Assembly: GCF_009696575.1 (NCBI RefSeq)
Contig: NZ_VULQ01000012.1
Coordinates: 1 to 60,146, forward strand
From: Anaerococcus porci
Lineage (GTDB): Bacteria; Bacillota; Clostridia; Tissierellales; Peptoniphilaceae
Reading direction: 5' to 3'
DNA length: 60,146 nt
The notes beneath the pieces were generated by a model. It saw only the letters and a program-made list of their open reading frames with translations, was not told the DNA's origin and made no database searches. Shown here in pieces: positions 59,200 to 60,146 of the stretch. Positions within the stretch are counted from its first letter, which is position 1. Each line of letters opens with the position of its first letter. Both the position numbers and the translations under genes were made by a program.

Positions 59200-59649
59200 A
59201 TGGATGTTAAATTCTCATCTGCTATTCATACTTTAATCTTAATTTCGGAGGCAGAAATACCCATTAGTTCAGAACATATTGCAAATAGCGTTGGCACAAA
59301 TGCCAGTTATATCAGAAAGCTTACGAGTAGATTGAGTAAAGCAGGAATCATAGAAGGTCACAGAGGAGTTAGAGGATTTACCTTAAATAAGAGACCGAGT
59401 GATATTACTATGCTTGATATATACAGAGCAGTTATGCAAACTAATGCGACACACTTTTTTGATATCCACCAGAACCCAAATGATGAGTGTATTGTGGGAC
59501 ATAATATTAAACCAGTACTATCAGGTATCTTCCAAGAAATGGAAGAAAATCTTGAGAGGCAGTTATCAGGATTTACCCTGGATGAGTGTATAAATATCAT
59601 GAGAAAGAATACAAACAAAAATAATAAAAAATTGAAGAAAATAAAATGA
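59200..59649 (+). CDS. Rrf2 family transcriptional regulator
   Basis: A 149-residue winged-helix regulator. FSSAIHTLILISEA opens, SSEHIANSVGTNASYIRKLTSRLSKAGII is the recognition region (whole motif about 25-54), and the wing reads GHRGVRGFTL. Of the three Cys that hold the 2Fe-2S cluster in IscR or NsrR only one is in place (NDECIVGH); a second Cys occurs in the LDECINIM helix. It may thus sense redox by a thiol or bind a small ligand (YwnA/CymR-like) and not a cluster. It probably represses its own operon at the GTATC-A-GATAC site. Confidence 0.88.
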   Translation: MDVKFSSAIHTLILISEAEIPISSEHIANSVGTNASYIRKLTSRLSKAGIIEGHRGVRGFTLNKRPSDITMLDIYRAVMQTNATHFFDIHQNPNDECIVGHNIKPVLSGIFQEMEENLERQLSGFTLDECINIMRKNTNKNNKKLKKIK

Positions 59650-60029
59650 AAGCAATAGTTTTGAATAGATATGATAAACATGAAATAAATTTGGAGATTA
59701 GAGAAGTATATACTTACAACTCTGACTGCAATGTAAGAGTTTGAAATTATGGGTGTCAAGGCAGGTGAATCTATATTCATTTCAGGTGGTACAGGTAGCC
59801 TCGGAGCAATGGCAATTCCTATTGCAAAGAGTCTGGGGTTTACGGTTTATACAAATATAAGTACTGATAACGAGAAGCGTGTAAAGTTACTTGGTGTAGA
59901 TCGATTTATTGATTATAAAAAAGAAAGTTATGTGGATGTATTGAATGGATATAGACTATGTTTTGGATATAATAGGAGATGAAGAGCTTCCTAATTAATT
60001 CAAGATACTGTCAGGGTCTGAGACTGTGT
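59646..60029 (+). pseudogene. Zinc-type alcohol dehydrogenase / quinone oxidoreductase, decayed
   Basis: Pieces of an NADP-dependent MDR oxidoreductase. The ATG at 59646 (overlapping the Rrf2 stop) gives MKAIVLNRYDKHEINLEIRE, then a deletion removes about 100 residues. The sequence resumes with TTLTAM, a TAA stop, EFEIMGVKAGESIFISGGTG with the SLGAMAIP nucleotide loop, then RFIDYKKESYVDVLNG. After another frameshift IDYVLDIIGDEELPN continues, followed by a stop and FKILSGSETV. Large deletion, two stops and a frameshift make it inactive. It was the third gene of the nitroreductase-Rrf2 operon. Confidence 0.82.
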
Positions 60030-60146
60030 AAAGTTTTGTGTATAGAAACCTCCTGATTAGGGTAAAGAAAAACTAACCAGGAGGAATTTTTATGCCAAGA
60101 AAAAAACAGAAACAAAGTTAAACAAAATATCTAAGATGTTAATTGA
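60018..60146 (+). mobile_element. Left end of an IS256-like insertion sequence (partial)
   Basis: After the dehydrogenase remnant comes GACTGTGTAAAGTTTTGTGTA, like terminal repeats of IS256 (mutator-type) elements, then a hairpin, a perfect AGGAGG and an ATG at 60092. The frame starts MPRKKQKQS and stops at once, while mutator transposases commonly open MPRKK or similar. Either the gene is frameshifted or only a fragment remains. The element runs out of the window, so the call is tentative. Confidence 0.4.
60049..60084 (+). repeat. Hairpin hiding the transposase ribosome binding site
   Basis: CCTCCTG (60049-60055) pairs exactly with CAGGAGG (60078-60084), and TTAG/CTAA extends the stem. The AGGAGG Shine-Dalgarno of the ATG at 60092 is inside it, so a transcript that reads in from outside cannot be translated easily, while one starting inside the element could be. 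Confidence 0.7.

Noticed and set aside
1-60146. CRISPR array
   Set aside because: No regularly spaced direct repeats were noticed on reading; the repeats seen are hairpins and IS ends.

Overview
The window is AT-rich, low-GC Gram-positive (Firmicutes) chromosome. Gene content and order are clostridial: a serS T-box, a frameshift-decoded prfB, yybS-gdpP-rplI-dnaB, and ylxM-ffh-rpsP-khpA-rimM-trmD-rplS followed further on by rbgA-rnhB-yraN-dprA-topA. The very AT-rich codon use, the anaerobe-type gene set and a small decayed catalase suggest a Gram-positive anaerobic coccus of the Tissierellia/Peptoniphilaceae type (Anaerococcus-like). This placement is inferred from gene content and was not tested by alignment.

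Layout. Positions 1 to about 4140 are a decayed mobile island. It holds the N-terminus of a probable ICE protein, a membrane-anchored alpha/beta hydrolase, the C-terminal stub of a C5 DNA methyltransferase, a broken MobQ relaxase with an oriT-like site, a 53-residue peptide beside the SPASM end of a radical SAM maturase, and a degenerate IS21-family element. The island abuts a dicarboxylate/cation symporter gene cut off after about 70 codons. From 4.5 to 15.2 kb, transcribed leftward, lie hpf, the aromatic operon tyrA-aroB-aroA-[chorismate mutase/aroE/aroK fusion]-aroQ, then secA, prfB and trpS. From 15.3 to 19.3 kb, rightward, is a tightly overlapping set: S9 peptidase, YihY-type membrane protein, radical SAM protein and 5-formyltetrahydrofolate cyclo-ligase. 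From 19.4 to 28.5 kb, leftward, are serS with its T-box and a replication operon (yybS, gdpP, rplI, dnaB, GNAT, dnaD, dnaI, nnr).

From 28.6 to 43.5 kb is mixed metabolism: catalase remnant, calcineurin-like phosphoesterase, crotonase, DUF1846 protein, the operon 2-hydroxyacid dehydrogenase-udk-glgB-hypothetical-apbE, tadA, tRNA-Arg(CCU), dacA, an ANT(6)-like protein, a NUDIX hydrolase, and MscL with a zinc-ribbon tail. From 43.5 to 57.8 kb is the ribosome/SRP/DNA-processing block. It is split between rplS and rbgA by a four-gene lic-like phosphocholine cassette (licD, flippase, HTH-cytidylyltransferase-choline kinase fusion, licC) that has its own strong promoter. From 57.8 kb to the end is a second accessory patch: nitroreductase plus Rrf2 regulator with an operator-like site, a decayed zinc alcohol dehydrogenase, and the left end of an IS256-like element whose ribosome binding site is buried in a hairpin.

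The most unusual items are the trifunctional chorismate mutase-AroE-AroK protein, the lic cassette with its HTH-nucleotidyltransferase-kinase fusion, the radical SAM/SPASM plus small peptide remnant, and the replication operon with an embedded acetyltransferase. No complete, clearly undescribed defence or conjugation system is visible.
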